DNA of 64,000 bases from Athripsodes cinereus (taxonomy: Eukaryota; Arthropoda; Insecta; Trichoptera; Leptoceridae), in NCBI GenBank assembly GCA_947579605.1, contig OX388321.1, forward strand, positions 11,125,427-11,189,426. Direction: 5' to 3'. Both the position numbers and the translations under genes were made by a program. The number at the start of each line of letters is the position of its first letter. The stretch's first letter is position 1. The notes beneath the pieces were generated by a model, which searched no databases, was not told the DNA's origin, and saw nothing but the letters and a program-made list of their open reading frames with translations. Below are positions 34,072-45,730 of the stretch, one piece after another.

Positions 34072-34989
34072 GTAGTACAATTTTTTAATGCACAACATCA
34101 AAAAATTAAATTTACGAGTGAAATTGCTGAAAATAGTAGAATTAATTTTCTTGACACTACAATAATGGTAGAAAATGGAAAGTATGTATTCAAGATATAC
34201 AGAAAGGATACATACACGGATACAATTATTCATGCAGACTCTTTCCATCCAATAGGACACAAGATGGCAGCATTTAATGCTATGATCCATCGCTTACATT
34301 CTATTCCACTAACTAAAGAAAATTACCAAACAGAAATGAACACCATTTTAAATATCGCAACAAATAACGGATATAAACCTGATGTAATACGTAAGAAAAT
34401 TAAGAAATTCTCAACCCAACATATCATCTATAAGTATATATATAGTAAAACAAAAACAATTCAAGATAAACCCTGGAGCAAGATTCTATATACTGGTCCA
34501 TTGTCCACATCTCTCATCAACATCTGCAAAGACAAAACATTTCAACCAGCATTTTATACCGACCACTCCATTAGAAAATACATATTAAATAATAAATCAA
34601 AAATAAATCCATTAGATTCCAGTGGTGTTTATAAAATAAATTGTAAAGAATGTGACTCAGCCTACATTGGTCAGTCCGGCAGAAGAATTCATACTCGAGT
34701 AACTGAGCACCTTAGAGCTAAAAAGAACTTTGGTATCAATTCAGAAATGGCGGACCATGCTAGAGATACGGGCCATGATTTTGACCTCAGCGGTGTGGAA
34801 TTGCTGCAAAAATGTTCTAAAGGCAAAAAACTGGACATCTTGGAAACATTAGAAATTAATAATCATAAAAATTTAGTAAATATTCAACAACCACAAATAA
34901 CCTCACCACTACTTCTGCTCCTGAACCCGCCCCTGAACTTTTCACCCCCACCCTCCACACACACACTGCCAATTGTGACCACTCCTTAA
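34072..34989 (+). pseudogene. Penelope-like RT C-terminus plus GIY-YIG endonuclease
   Basis: An open frame of about 305 codons that starts at the arm junction, so the reverse transcriptase palm (with its catalytic aspartates) is missing. The remaining part begins INFLDTTI, then FKIYRKDTYTDTIIHADSFH, a hallmark of the RT C-terminal region in Penelope elements. The endonuclease follows at about 34626-34770: GVYKINCKECDSAYIGQSGR, then HTRVTEHLRA. The C-terminal tail is proline-rich. An internal ATG at 34165 could start a 274-residue product, but without RT core it could not copy itself. Confidence 0.88.
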
Positions 34990-35047
34990 AAAATTTTAAT
35001 ATTTAATATTGTTGTATGTCCTTTAATTTTAGATTTAGTATTGTGTT

Positions 35048-35088
35048 ATTACTGATGATGACTACATTGTAGTCGAAAACGTTTTAAT
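35048..35088 (+). ncRNA. Hammerhead-like motif in right Penelope arm
   Basis: ATTA (35048-35051), CTGATGA (35052-35058), stem II GACTA/TAGTC, GAAA (35075-35078), ACGT helix III (35079-35082), TT (35083-35084), then TAAT complementary to ATTA. All conserved core bases are present; helix I is weak (4 bp). Confidence 0.6.
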
Positions 35089-35143
35089 TAAAGCAATCTC
35101 ATAGTGGAATTAAACAGTGTTTTAATTTAAATATTATCTTTTA

Positions 35144-36204
35144 TAATGTATTTCCACAAAGTTACACTTGAAAATATAGAATATTTAAAATGTTTTTTAG
35201 TCTTATGATTAATTGTTTGTGTAAATACTATGTTTTTTTTAACATTTATTTTTTATTAAACTTTGATATTACATTTTATACTTTATTGATCATCAGATAT
35301 TTAATATCGATATTTAATTTCTTTTATTTATTTTTCACTTAACACCTACTAAATGATTAAAAATCAAAAATAAATTAACTATAGTTTGTCCAAGACGTTT
35401 GATAATTGAATTTATAAAATTTGAAAACAAACGTAATTCTGTGATGATTTGTTTATAAATATTTATATACCTACCTAGTAAAAGTTTTTAAAACATGTTT
35501 CTTTTTTTATAATCTTAAAATAAAATATTTTAATGTAGGGTACAAAAGCAAAACTGCCACTCTGAGGTTTGGTTATATTTTTAGGAAACAAAAAAAAATG
35601 TGTAACAAACGTATTATTACACCTCATGTGCATATGATATTTATTTCCATGTCTAACTGAAATGATTATGTACCTATATCTTATATACTACAAATTTAGG
35701 ACATTTTGTAATGCACAGTTTACTCATAACATGCAAGTTATAGTGTTGGTTTTTCATTTAACATAGATTTTCAAACCAACTTTTCATACATTTGTACGTG
35801 GTTTTGCAAATGTTTACTGATTGTAATCTGTAGAGGGTTGATAGAGAAACCTGAACAATCTTCTTCTTCTGCTTCGGTTCTGCTTCGGCTGTGGTTCTCA
35901 GACATAATCCTAAACAAGAAAAAATGTGACGAATGGCAGTTTTGCTTCTGTACCCCATATGTAGTAATTGTGTTGAACTCTGTATAAAAAATAAACTTTG
36001 ATAATCATTGTATACTGACTCTAAGAGTAAATAATATTGGTTATAGTACCTATAGAAATTAATTTAGTTGTTGCATTCACAGCAATTTTTTAAAGGTGCC
36101 ATACATTTATAAAGATGTAAATACTTTATTTGCCTACCAAAAGTTGGATACATTAGTCCTTTTTAAAACAGTTAAACTCTATTCACTCAAAGAAAAAGTT
36201 GAAT
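35144..36204. other. Non-coding intergenic stretch
   Basis: AT-rich, with no gene or repeat that I can support. The frame at 35758-35958 has no recognisable motif. Confidence 0.5.
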
Positions 36205-36570
36205 CACTAAGGGAGTGAAGCAAGGTTGTGTTATGCCTCCGTAATTTTTCAACATATTTTTCGACTATTGCATGCACCCTATGAAAGAGGTGATTGTTAC
36301 TTGAATGGTACTTAGAATGAATGTTTTGATGCATGCATATGGTGTGGCTCTACTGGCTGAGAGTGACAGAGATTTGCAAGAAATTATTGCGTGCGTATAG
36401 CTGATAAAGTATAGATGGTTTGCAAATAAATGTGGAAGAAACAAATTTTAAGATTTTGAAACAAAGAAAAATAACAAACTGTGAAATAAAGATCGGTGAC
36501 AAATATCTGGAGCAAGTGAATGAGGATATTTAGAAATTTTATCATTTTAAAAACGGGATCGACCACGGAT
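36205..36570 (+). pseudogene. LINE reverse transcriptase core fragment
   Basis: The plus strand reads GVKQGCVMPP, then FNIFFDYCM, then, across stops and shifts, LMHAYGVALLAESDRDLQEI, NVEETNF and EIKIGDKYLEQVNED. This is the RT palm to thumb region. The usual YADD box appears as AYGV and several stops are present, so it is dead. Confidence 0.7.
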
Positions 36571-36689
36571 CAAAAAATAATATTGTATACATTTTTTTTT
36601 ATTTTAATTAAAATAATAATTATTAATTCGATTATTTTCATAATATTATTTATTGATTTGGCGGTAACGTTGTGGTAATTTCTAAACAT

Positions 36690-36796
36690 AATTACGAATG
36701 TTTGGAGTCAAAAAACTTTACTTATACCACTAAAAAAAATATGGTAAATTTTTTAGTGGTGTCAGTAAAGTTTTTTGACTCCAAACATTCGTAATT
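36690..36796. repeat. Inverted repeat (foldback), about 107 bp
   Basis: aattacgaatgtttggagtc and its reverse complement flank an inner pair accactaaaaaa/ttttttagtggt. Sequence left of it (ggcggtaacgttgtggtaat) resembles 24740-24765 in a Dscam intron, so it belongs to a repeat family. Confidence 0.75.
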
Positions 36797-37280
36797 AAGA
36801 TTATTTTCAGCTTACGTTCAACTATGTTTATTCAAGAGGCAGTGTACCTTGAACTTTTGCATCTTAGTGAACATGTATAGTATATATCAACATTCGCACA
36901 AAAACAATGAAATTTTATTGACATCAGCACGTAATGATAAAAACATTTTCACTATGATTCAGTTATATAGTTTATTTACAATGCTGTAACTAGATTATTA
37001 TTTTGTTTCGTAATGCGATCATTTCATGGCATATTTAGATTGATCTTAGGTTAATTTCATGGTGTGTTAAGACTGAATAAACCATGGTGTACATATAATT
37101 ATTATATTTATTGAACATAATAATATTATATTTATGTTGGATACAATATATACTATTGTTATATGGTCTATGTAGGTTCTTTTAATAATTGTTATAATTG
37201 TAATTCTATCATAGTTAGAAAACAATAAATCAATGTTCATAATAATCCCTGCATTCATTATTTAAAAATGATGTCCCTTG
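36797..37280. other. Non-coding intergenic stretch
   Basis: No gene or repeat that I can support. Confidence 0.5.
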
Positions 37281-37470
37281 TAGGCCTAGTCAAAACACAT
37301 TTAAGCGTTACGTTTTCATTTCGTTTTCGTTCGAATGTAGACGACGTTGCGAGAACGTGTCAATTTCCGTAGCTAAAATACACAAGTAGCTACGGAAATT
37401 GACACGTTCTCGCAACGTTGTCTACATTCGAACGAAAACGTAACGCTTAAATGTGTTTTGACTAGGCCTA
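37281..37470. mobile_element. Foldback MITE, 190 bp
   Basis: taggcctagtcaaaacacat at the left and its reverse complement at the right begin arms of about 85 bases that pair almost perfectly (through agctacggaaattgacacgt) around a loop of some 15 bases. There is no coding capacity. Confidence 0.8.
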
Positions 37471-37483
37471 CTGATCATAGAAG

Positions 37484-37735
37484 TTTATCCCGTGGAGCAT
37501 CCGGTAAAGACTTGGTCTCCCACTCTTCTCCGTAAGTTTTCGAGTGTCCTGTAAAAGACAGGTGTTCGAAAAAAATAAGACATTTGACATCTTTAATTCA
37601 GCGACGAGGCTAGCCATCCATCCTCAATGTCTTGATTTTATATTGGCACGGAGAATACAGCTTGCATGTTTATTGTATGCAGCTGGTCTGCTGGCTACCC
37701 TACTTGTGGGTTATGCCGTGATGGTGTAGTAGTAG
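37484..37735 (+). repeat. (TAG)n-tailed SINE-like copy, full length
   Basis: Runs from ttatcccgtggagcatccgg through gtaagttttcgagtgtcctg, agacaggtgttcgaa (a possible B-box-like word), gcttgcatgtttattgtatg and cagctggtctgctggctacc to gccgtgatggtgtagtagtag. It is the clearest view of the family and its 3' (TAG)n end. Confidence 0.8.
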
Positions 37736-38995
37736 ATCAGTTGAAAGATCAGATTTTAAACATCGCAATTTAATTAATTCAATATTTATATCTTTTTATT
37801 TTAACCCTTACAGTATCTTCCACAAGTGGATTAACCAATGAATTAACTGCATGATTTAAACAATCGAACCAAGTTGTTCTCTCGGTATCAGTACGAAAAA
37901 AGATAGTTAGTTTGGGTGGTATAGATACCTACATATTATGTCAAAGCTGAGATGTTTAATTACTTTTTCGTGGTGTTTTATGAACGCTTACGTTTTACGG
38001 AGCTTTCGAAAACTTACAGAATAGAGTGGGAAATCTTTTCTTTGCAGGAGTCTCCACAGAGCAAAAATGAAAATGTAGCATGGAAATTTCTGCTTCAAGC
38101 ACGAAAGTGTCATTTGGTATAGGTACATTTGTATAAACTAGAAAAAAATGCCTTCTACATCTTACTCTTAATGATAAAGACAAAATGCTAAGAGAAGAAT
38201 AGCAAATAACTGTATAACATCAAAAACAAAAAGAAGTTAGTATAGGAAATAATAAAACTATATATACTAAGGTGGATGAGTCACTTTGTTAAAAAAAAAA
38301 TGTGTGAAAAAAAAAAGCAAACTAGCTATTGATGACACATACGTAAGAAAAGCATTAGGATGAGTATAAATGGTATTTTATTACTGACTTTAAAATTATT
38401 TAAATACAGTGCATGTAGCTGTTCATTATCTACACGTTTTCAAAAATATGTGGGGTAACCTGGGTAACCATTGATACCCAGAACAAATTTCTTGCAATTT
38501 TATTCGCTCATTAAAACTAATGATTTGAGATAACAGACAGATTGTACAATGAAATTCATAAAGTGTTTACATACTTCAGTAATATCATGACAGTCTTTGG
38601 TTTATTTCGATTTCATACAAAGTGCTTTGAAAAAATAAAAGGTATTAGACATTTTGCATTACCTTCCAAATCAAAATTTATAAGCAAATATATATCAAAC
38701 ATAATACAAGCAACAATAATTGTGTGACGGTATTATATTGTCAGGTTATTTGTGTTCTTCTTTTCTCTTCTCGGATTATATTTCAGTGTTTCTGCTCGGG
38801 CTTTTTAAAAATGATCAATTAGTTAGGCTGACACTTGAAGGAGAATATAGCAACATAATTTACCCAACAAGATAAAACTGGCATAAATCTGATGAAGATT
38901 ATAAAAATCTGTAAGAGCTGTTGAAAACCGAATTAATTCATTAAAATAAAATATCAATATTTGAACTTATTTGCAGACAATAGTAGTTTATCGAG
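37736..38995. other. Intergenic stretch upstream of the first phospholipase B-like gene
   Basis: About 37808-38060 carries a decayed copy of the SINE-like family (cttccacaagtggatta, actgcatg, ctttcgaaaacttacag). Nothing else is recognisable; no TATA or initiator element could be assigned. Confidence 0.5.
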
Positions 38996-41900
38996 ATGAA
39001 ACTTCAGTTGACAAGCGAAGTTTTCTTTTGCTTCCTATTTTGTCTGCTGACAGTAAATCATTGTGATGGGAAGAAAGTCTTTTATGCAGAATGGGACGAG
39101 GATGACCAGACTGTGAGTGTGGAACGTGCCAAAAGTGTTGAGAAAGTACCTGAAGATGCAGTCGCCTTTGCATTATATGAAAACAAGATTAATAAAACTG
39201 GGTATTACTATATTTCTAAAATTCATCATCAACAACGTTTACACTACGGTTATAACAATGTGAACAAAGGTTCTTTTCCTCCTGTTAGTGTTGTGGACGC
39301 AGCCATTGTAAAAGTTGGTAAATGTAGGTTGTTATATTTGTTCATGGATCTCAAAATTTCGTCTAGAGTTTTGTTTTTATATATAAAATGTAAACATTTC
39401 AAAATTATTGTATCACCCATGGTGATGCATGCCACAAAGTTTGTTTCGTTAATTGAAAGCTAATTATTACTAAGGTGCTTAGTGTCTGGAGCATAAAACC
39501 AAGAAAAAGTGAAAAGAAGTAAGGTGAACAGCAGAGCAATGTAGAAAAAGTGATATCTATTGGACGAAGTTTGAAGTACACTATGTTGTTCAATCACATT
39601 GCAACTTTTTACGCTTATTGGCGTTTATGTACCAATTGGGAGTAAAAACTCATTTTTGAATTTTTTGATACTTAGCACCTTTGTAATAACCAGCCTTCAA
39701 ATGTTTTTGATTGGTATGTAAGAACTCGACATAGGTAACAGGTTATTTTTCATTATTAGATTTATTTAATTATTTACTTTAAATTGGTTACTATTATAAA
39801 GTATCATAATAAAATCAGTTATATAATTCAATGCACCACGGGCATAGGCCATGGGCAGGTTTAAATTTCGGGGGGGTTCAAGGAAATAAAACTACTGAAA
39901 GATCATGCGATAACCTTTATATTATATGAAATATGTAAAAAAAAATGGGGGGGCGGGTTTAACCCCCAAAACCCTCCCCCTATGAGTTTGTCCCTAGATT
40001 GCGATAGATATATTCCAACTGACCCGGCAACATATGAAAATTTTACCACATTCGACCATTCAGATATTAAAGAGCTAGATACACTACACAGAAATTTTGT
40101 TAGTGATCTTCCGGAAAAGATAACAAAATAACTTTGAAGAAAACAAAGAGTAAGGCAAACTAGAAAAAATCTAAATATTCAGACGTTATTAAAATAAAAC
40201 TATAATACTTACTATGTCTTAAATTCACAGTTATTTAATTTATTATTTTTAGATGGAGTTTTCTTGAGATTCACTCATCACCTGATTATGCAGATGATAA
40301 ACAAATATACTCAGCTGGGTTTTTAGAAGGATATGCTACACATCGCCTCATATGGCTAAATTGGCTCAATACACAAAAAGAGTAAGTAATGATGAACAAT
40401 GTGCTGCCACTATGAAAAAATATATCCTGATAATTGTAATGCATTGACTTATTCTGTATAAATATTTATCAAAATGAATGTGATATCTCTATGCAATAGA
40501 AACATTTTGTTGGAGTGTGATTTACTGAATGATGCGAGAGATGATAATGATCACAGGCCTGGCTGATGACACTCCTCGCCCTGTATGGTGTGAGGAGTTG
40601 GTCATGAATGTTAGAAACTTTTAGTGTTTTCAAATGTTTGTGGATGAGTGGAGATCCAGACGGGAGTTTCTCAGACAGCGGGATCACCCACTGATTTGCT
40701 CTTTTACACGCCTTCACCTTGAGTGGTGGCACTATCAGGTGACTGTGCTGAACTCACTTTTTTCTTCCTATTTTGTGTTTGTTCTTTCTCCGTACAGGTG
40801 AGTTTTGTTCCTTACTGTCCTTGGTGAGTATATCTAACATGTGAATTTGTTTGCTAAGCTCAATAAAATAATGTTGTAGATAATCATTTTACGTTGGCAC
40901 ACATATTTTTTTTGTAATTGTCTTAGTCTTAAGTACGTATTCGCACGAAGCTGTAAGATAGACTTAAGAAAAGATATATGTATATTTATACGCACAAAAT
41001 TTGTATAATATGTTGTGTATATTTAGTATGTTTCCCCTTCGATGTGAGATTTTCCACCAAGGATACATCAAGGGAGTATTAATTTTCGAATAGATTTTGC
41101 AGAGAAAATCCCATAAGTTCAACCTCAAGCTCACTCATGGATAAAAAAAAACAGTTATGCTGACTGGATGACATGAGAACTGATGTTCTTGCAATATCCA
41201 GGGGTAAATGGTGGGAACCCTTCCCTTCAAGTATGTATGTATGCAGTAGAAGTATTACATTTAGATTCGTCGGATAAAAGTCAGTGAAATGAATTTCTGG
41301 CAACTATCTGGTATCTGCCCTAGTAATTATGATATTGATTGATTGAATAAAGAAATATATAAAAAAAAAAAAAAAAATTATGTAGCTTCTTTATTTTTTT
41401 TTACAGTTTTTGTAAAAAGTATTCAGCCGAATGCTACAAGATTGACAAGTATATTAATGCTAACCAGAAGTGGATGAAGCAATCTATAGACGACAATTCT
41501 GAACACGATCTATATTGGTATCAGGTTAATACTAAATAATATTTACTTACATAATTTATTTTAATATATATCATTGTTAAAAACTCGTTGTTCGAGTGGA
41601 TGGCCTAGAATAGAATAGCATATATATTGACTGGACCGGGATGAGACATGTGGGGGAGCTGTTCCGGGTCGCGCAAGATAGAGAAGCCTTCGCCAGAGTG
41701 ATATACATATATTGAATAAATAAGAAATTTAACTGAAACCCCTAATTATTTTAGGTGAAATTATTGAAACGCCAATTGCAAGGAATTACAGATGGATACA
41801 ATGAAGCAAATACGAATCCAAAAAGGAAACTAAATTACAGAAATTTATTGTAAGTAAATTATGAAATAAAATAAAATAAATATTTATTATTATTGTTTTA

Positions 41901-44900
41901 TGTTACTGTTGAGTAAGACTAACGCACGACCGGTTTCGCGGACTCCGAGTTCGCATCATCAAGTGCTGATCTATACTGAATTAAACAAAAACAAATATAA
42001 AAGTTCGTTAGGATTTACAGTGAAGGTGTAGGGGTAGGCGGGGTCGTGTTGGTTTCAGGCGTGGAGTTCTTGGAATTTGAGATAGGGAATAGTTGTAGTA
42101 AGGGAGACGAATTCGGAAGATTATTATTATTAATAGCTGTTTTAGTCGAGTTATTATTTTATTAATTTCTATTGCTTCCATTGCTGTCAAAGTCGGTCGG
42201 TATGTGTGTGTATGTAATAATTTTAAACTATGGTTGCTAAAGGAGTGGTCAGTTTCTAATAGATTATATCACGGCTATCTAACCACAAGAGTACCATAAT
42301 ATATTACAGCTATCTAGACTCAACTATTACATATACAAAAATATATCAATTAAAGTTATTTTTTGCGGTTACATAGCGAACCTAATGTATTATTCGAACA
42401 AGCTTTCGGAGTTTCTTGGAACTCAATCTTCAGGTTCTGCAGTAGACACGTCCGTTACGAATAACGAATCAGCGTTTAGGTAGGTACGTAAACGTGTTCA
42501 CATGAAACTGTCATACAAAGTTTATTAAAGTGTATTATTATCTAGTGTCCTGCAATGTGTCACAGAGACAGCAACACAACATCGCCACCCACAACACATA
42601 GCGGGGGAAAGTGACAATAAAACTTCAGAACGCGAGAGTCGCTGATAAATACTTTATATGAATGTGTATATCAATGTACACATGGGTAACACAAACAAAG
42701 ACACTAACATTCAAGAGCAAACTGAAGACATCGCTCGTCCAACAGAGCTTCCTGCGCCCTTGAAATGGATTCTCCATTAAACGGCGCTGAAGAAATCATC
42801 CATCATCATCATCATCAAAAAAAGGACTGAGTAAATAGTAATTCTTCCGAGTATTAGGATATCATAGAAAGAAATAGCTCAATCAGCACAAAATCATTCC
42901 CATATTGAAGAATAACAGTTTATATGCATTAAGAATTTTTAAAAAAAATCCAAAATTACACCACTGTTTATTTTTCGCTCTGATAAATAAATAGCGTGTT
43001 CTGTGGAACACCCGGCAAAGAATTGGTCTCCCATTTTTTTTCCGTAAGTTTATGCTTTATGTTCCGAAGAGCAAGGTAGAGTGGTTTTAAAAAAAAGAAA
43101 AGAGAAAAAGATTGTCAAAATACTTGATGTTCTAGATACATGAATATGGCTGGTGATTTGGAGGACCTACTTCCAGCTGTTCGAGGAGTTAGTAGACCAT
43201 TTACCGACTCTCATTGCTCTGCGCTAGTAAAAGTTCTTCCAGATTGGTCTGATGTCCTGGTATCGCATAATACATGGACTGGGTAAGTTGTATTAAAATT
43301 TTAATACAATTGTTTCTAAATTTATTTAACATCACATAAAAGTCGTATGTGGTTCTACCGAATAAATGGCACAAACTAATGTTCTTTTTCTCTTTTCTCC
43401 ATATATAGGTTTATGTAGAAAATAGAGACAGAACATGTATTCGCAGATGAAATCTTAGCCTACTTTTATTCTCATTTCTATTTTGAATCTAGGGTTTTTG
43501 CAAATCCAAATACATCACGAACACCTTCACTCTAATAGTTCTTCTCCTTGAGCCCCTATTAGTCCCACATGGTGGTAGGGTCTACCTTTCTTGTTTTATT
43601 TCACCACTTGGTTCTGTCGAGTGCTTCCTCATGGGAAACATCCCAGCTCTGACTGTCTTGTCTCACTACTTCACGCCATCTGCGTTTTGGCCTTTCTCTT
43701 GGCCTGTTACCGGAATCTCGGTACATTGTGCTTAGGCTTAGATACATGATACTGAGCAATAGTTATATCGTGAAAATAGAATGTGTCGACAGTTGGATGA
43801 TTCGAACACACGATCTCTTGCTTTAACACATTCCATTTATATCTAGGTACTTATTCTGTAAAACTCCATAATAAAATGATTTTTTTATAGATATCAAGCA
43901 ATGTTGAGAGTACAAAAGAAGTTTAACTTAAATATCCACGTTTTAGAAGATGATTCAAAAATAATCGAAGGCTATACTATGTCATTCTCATCATACCCTG
44001 GTTACGTATCTTCGATTGATGATTTCTATGTTTTATCATCGAGACTGGTCGTACAAGAGACAACACTCGGAAATAATGATGTGAAAAATTGGAAAAGCAT
44101 TCACAGTGAAGGACAACTGTCTGAGTTTATCAGAGTCATGGTAGCCAACAGACTGGCAAAGGATGGACCAACGTGGACGGAATATTTTGAAATACATAAC
44201 AGCGGTACATACAATAATCAATGGATGATTGTAGATTATAAGAAATTTATACCAGGCAAAAAAGCTGGACTTAAAAAAGATTTCTTTTGGATATTGGAGC
44301 AAGTTCCTGGGATGGTTGAAAAACAGGATATGTACGTTATATTAAATTTACTTATTTCAGAAAATTTCATTCTCGTCATAGCTGAAAAAATCTTCCACAG
44401 TTTTCTATTAATATTTCTAATCATTAATCTGATATTTAAAAAAAAACATTGTAGAAGCACAAAATAGACAATAACTACAAATAAAAGTGCAGATAAAAAA
44501 GTAATCCATTCAGAGGTCAGCTCTCATCCAATAGGCCCAATATTATTTTTTTAAATACCTATGTATAACATTCTGGTCGTCCTAACACGCCTGCATATAC
44601 ACAGTCTCAAAATATATAGGGTAACAAATATTAATATATTTTCTTTAAGTTCGTTTGCAATTAGAATGATGGACATTTTTGACCATTTAGATAAGCATAT
44701 GAATATTTTTGACCATTAAGATGAGCGTATGAATATTTTTGACCATTTAGATAAGCGTATGAATATTTTTGACCATTTAGATAAACTATGAATATATTTC
44801 AAATTGTAAATTGAAGACATAAGTGGATTAACATGCTTTGTGATATAAACACAGTACCTACCTACTAAGATGTCTGAGGTTAAAATTTTGTTCTACAATG

Positions 44901-45730
44901 AGTATTGGAAACTAATATCTTAACCCACTGTTAAACTAGGATTTAAGTCACTTTTTGTAAGTTGCAATATGAAAAAAGTGACAAATACCTTCATCCACTA
45001 GTGTCTTCAATTATACTATGTTAATACAAAAAATCTTTTACCCTAGGACCAAAGTCTTGAAATCTCAAAAATACTGGCCTTCGTACAACATTCCATATTT
45101 CCCCAAAATCTTTAAACGTATAAAAAGTGACAGACTAGTGAGACAATATGGAGAATGGTTCTCGTATGAGAAAAATCCCAGAGCATTGATCTTCAAGAGA
45201 GATCAAGGAAAAGTTAAAGATTTGGATGGAATGTTGGCATTGATGACCTACAATGATTTCAAACATGAACCACTCTCAAGATGTGACTGTGACCCACCAT
45301 ACAGTGCTAGTAATGCAATAGCATCAAGGAGTGATCTTAATTTAAAAAATGGTAAAAAAACATGAACTTTTTTCTTTGATTTCGTAAACTCGATTTTTTT
45401 TCTTTATTTTAGTGGTTCATTATTGAATTTTCATAGCAATTTGATTTTGTGAAAAATTATTTATTATAAACAATTGCAGGCTCATATCCATTTGGTCCAT
45501 TGAGTTACAAACCCCATGGAGCCATTGATGTAAAGATAACTGACAGTACATTATCACTTGACTACCAATTTGTATCAGTGTCTGGTCCAGCACACAACCA
45601 ATCTAGAGGGATCCCGCCTTTCGATTGGACTACTTCAGATTTCAGACATAAACTTCCTCATTTTGGACATCCGAATAGATGGGAGTTTGAACCAATTACA
45701 TATGAATGGTTGGATGATAGCGATGAATAA
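38996..45730 (+). CDS. Phospholipase B-like (lamina-ancestor type) protein, copy A
   Basis: Eight exons: 38996-39201, 40253-40381, 41407-41524, 41755-41849, 43136-43282, 43891-44331, 45047-45351, 45480-45730; together 563 residues, the usual length for the family. A hydrophobic signal peptide covers about residues 1-24, so the protein enters the secretory pathway, probably for lysosomes or secretion. Family members are Ntn hydrolases made as a precursor that cleaves itself before a cysteine. DSHCSAL places the predicted nucleophile at Cys210, and SHNTW (Asn228) follows as in the family. Other landmarks are IYSAGFLEGYATHRLIW, GTYNNQWMIVDYKKF, FFWILEQVPGM and CDCDPPYSASNAIASRSDLN. An AATAAA overlaps the stop codon. 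The natural substrate of the family is uncertain. A tandem paralogue follows 2 kb downstream. Confidence 0.93.
39202..40252. other. Intron 1 of copy A, with a repeat
   Basis: Contains the repeat at 39833-40005. A short frame near 40000-40130 (DRYIPTDPATYENFTTFDHS and on) is open but not recognised. Confidence 0.55.
39833..40005. repeat. Interspersed repeat with imperfect inverted ends (copy 1)
   Basis: Shares caccacgggcata, aacctttatattatatgaa and ccccaaaaccctccccct with 47247-47420. In the second copy the two ends (cacgggcatagccagg and its complement) are clearly inverted; here the right end has decayed. Confidence 0.65.
41640..41705 (+). pseudogene. Small LINE 3' fragment
   Basis: Encodes a tail like that at 2488-2777: HVGELFRVAQDREAFAR. 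Too short for more. Confidence 0.5.
41865..42260 (-). mobile_element. Penelope-type 3' fragment with degenerate hammerhead motif
   Basis: The minus strand has a C-terminal-like coding scrap (TAMEAIEINKII) followed by a non-coding tail. In the tail are GCAC (41966-41963), TTGATGA (41962-41956), a stem, GAAA, CCGG, TC and GTGC (41937-41923). The helix I strands GCAC/GTGC and a palindromic CCGG helix III fit a hammerhead, but the first core base is T instead of C. Confidence 0.5.
42990..43045 (+). repeat. Head fragment of the SINE-like family
   Basis: Carries tgtggaacacccggcaaaga, ttggtctccca and ccgtaagttt. Confidence 0.6.
43535..43745 (-). pseudogene. LINE reverse transcriptase 3' fragment in intron 5 of copy A
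   Basis: Same family as 13937-14200 (shared ccacttggttctgtcgagtg and tgtctcactacttcac), with further decay. Confidence 0.65.
44332..45046. other. Intron 6 of copy A
   Basis: Contains the 30-bp tandem array at 44671-44790 and otherwise nothing recognisable. Confidence 0.6.
44671..44790. repeat. Tandem array, about 4 x 30 bp
   Basis: Units of gaatatttttgaccatttag plus ataagcgtat repeat at 30-base spacing (gaccat at 44681, 44711, 44741, 44771). Confidence 0.9.

Larger units (their letters stand above)
33715..35143 (+). mobile_element. Penelope-like element with inverted terminal arms, 5'-truncated
   Basis: A 358-base arm at 33715-34072 is the nearly identical reverse complement of 34786-35143. 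Between them lies the 3' coding part of a Penelope-like reverse transcriptase with a GIY-YIG endonuclease. Inverted long-terminal-repeat-like arms are a known arrangement in this class. The left arm also contains antisense coding sequence for the protein C-terminus, showing that the arm includes the end of the gene. Each arm has a hammerhead-like motif. Insertion lies close past the Dscam 3' end. Confidence 0.9.
41850..43135. other. Intron 4 of copy A, repeat-filled
   Basis: Holds the Penelope-like tail (41865-42260), a possible second one near 42385-42440, a (CAT)n run near 42797-42818 and a head piece of the SINE-like family (42990-43045). Confidence 0.6.

Noticed and set aside
39202..39463. 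Extension of phospholipase copy A exon 1 through 39463
   Set aside because: It is an intron read-through. The join at 39201 to 40253 matches the structure of copy B and restores the family motif.
44236..44460. Minus-strand frame over phospholipase copy A exon 6
   Set aside because: A shadow of the real plus-strand exon with no motif of its own.
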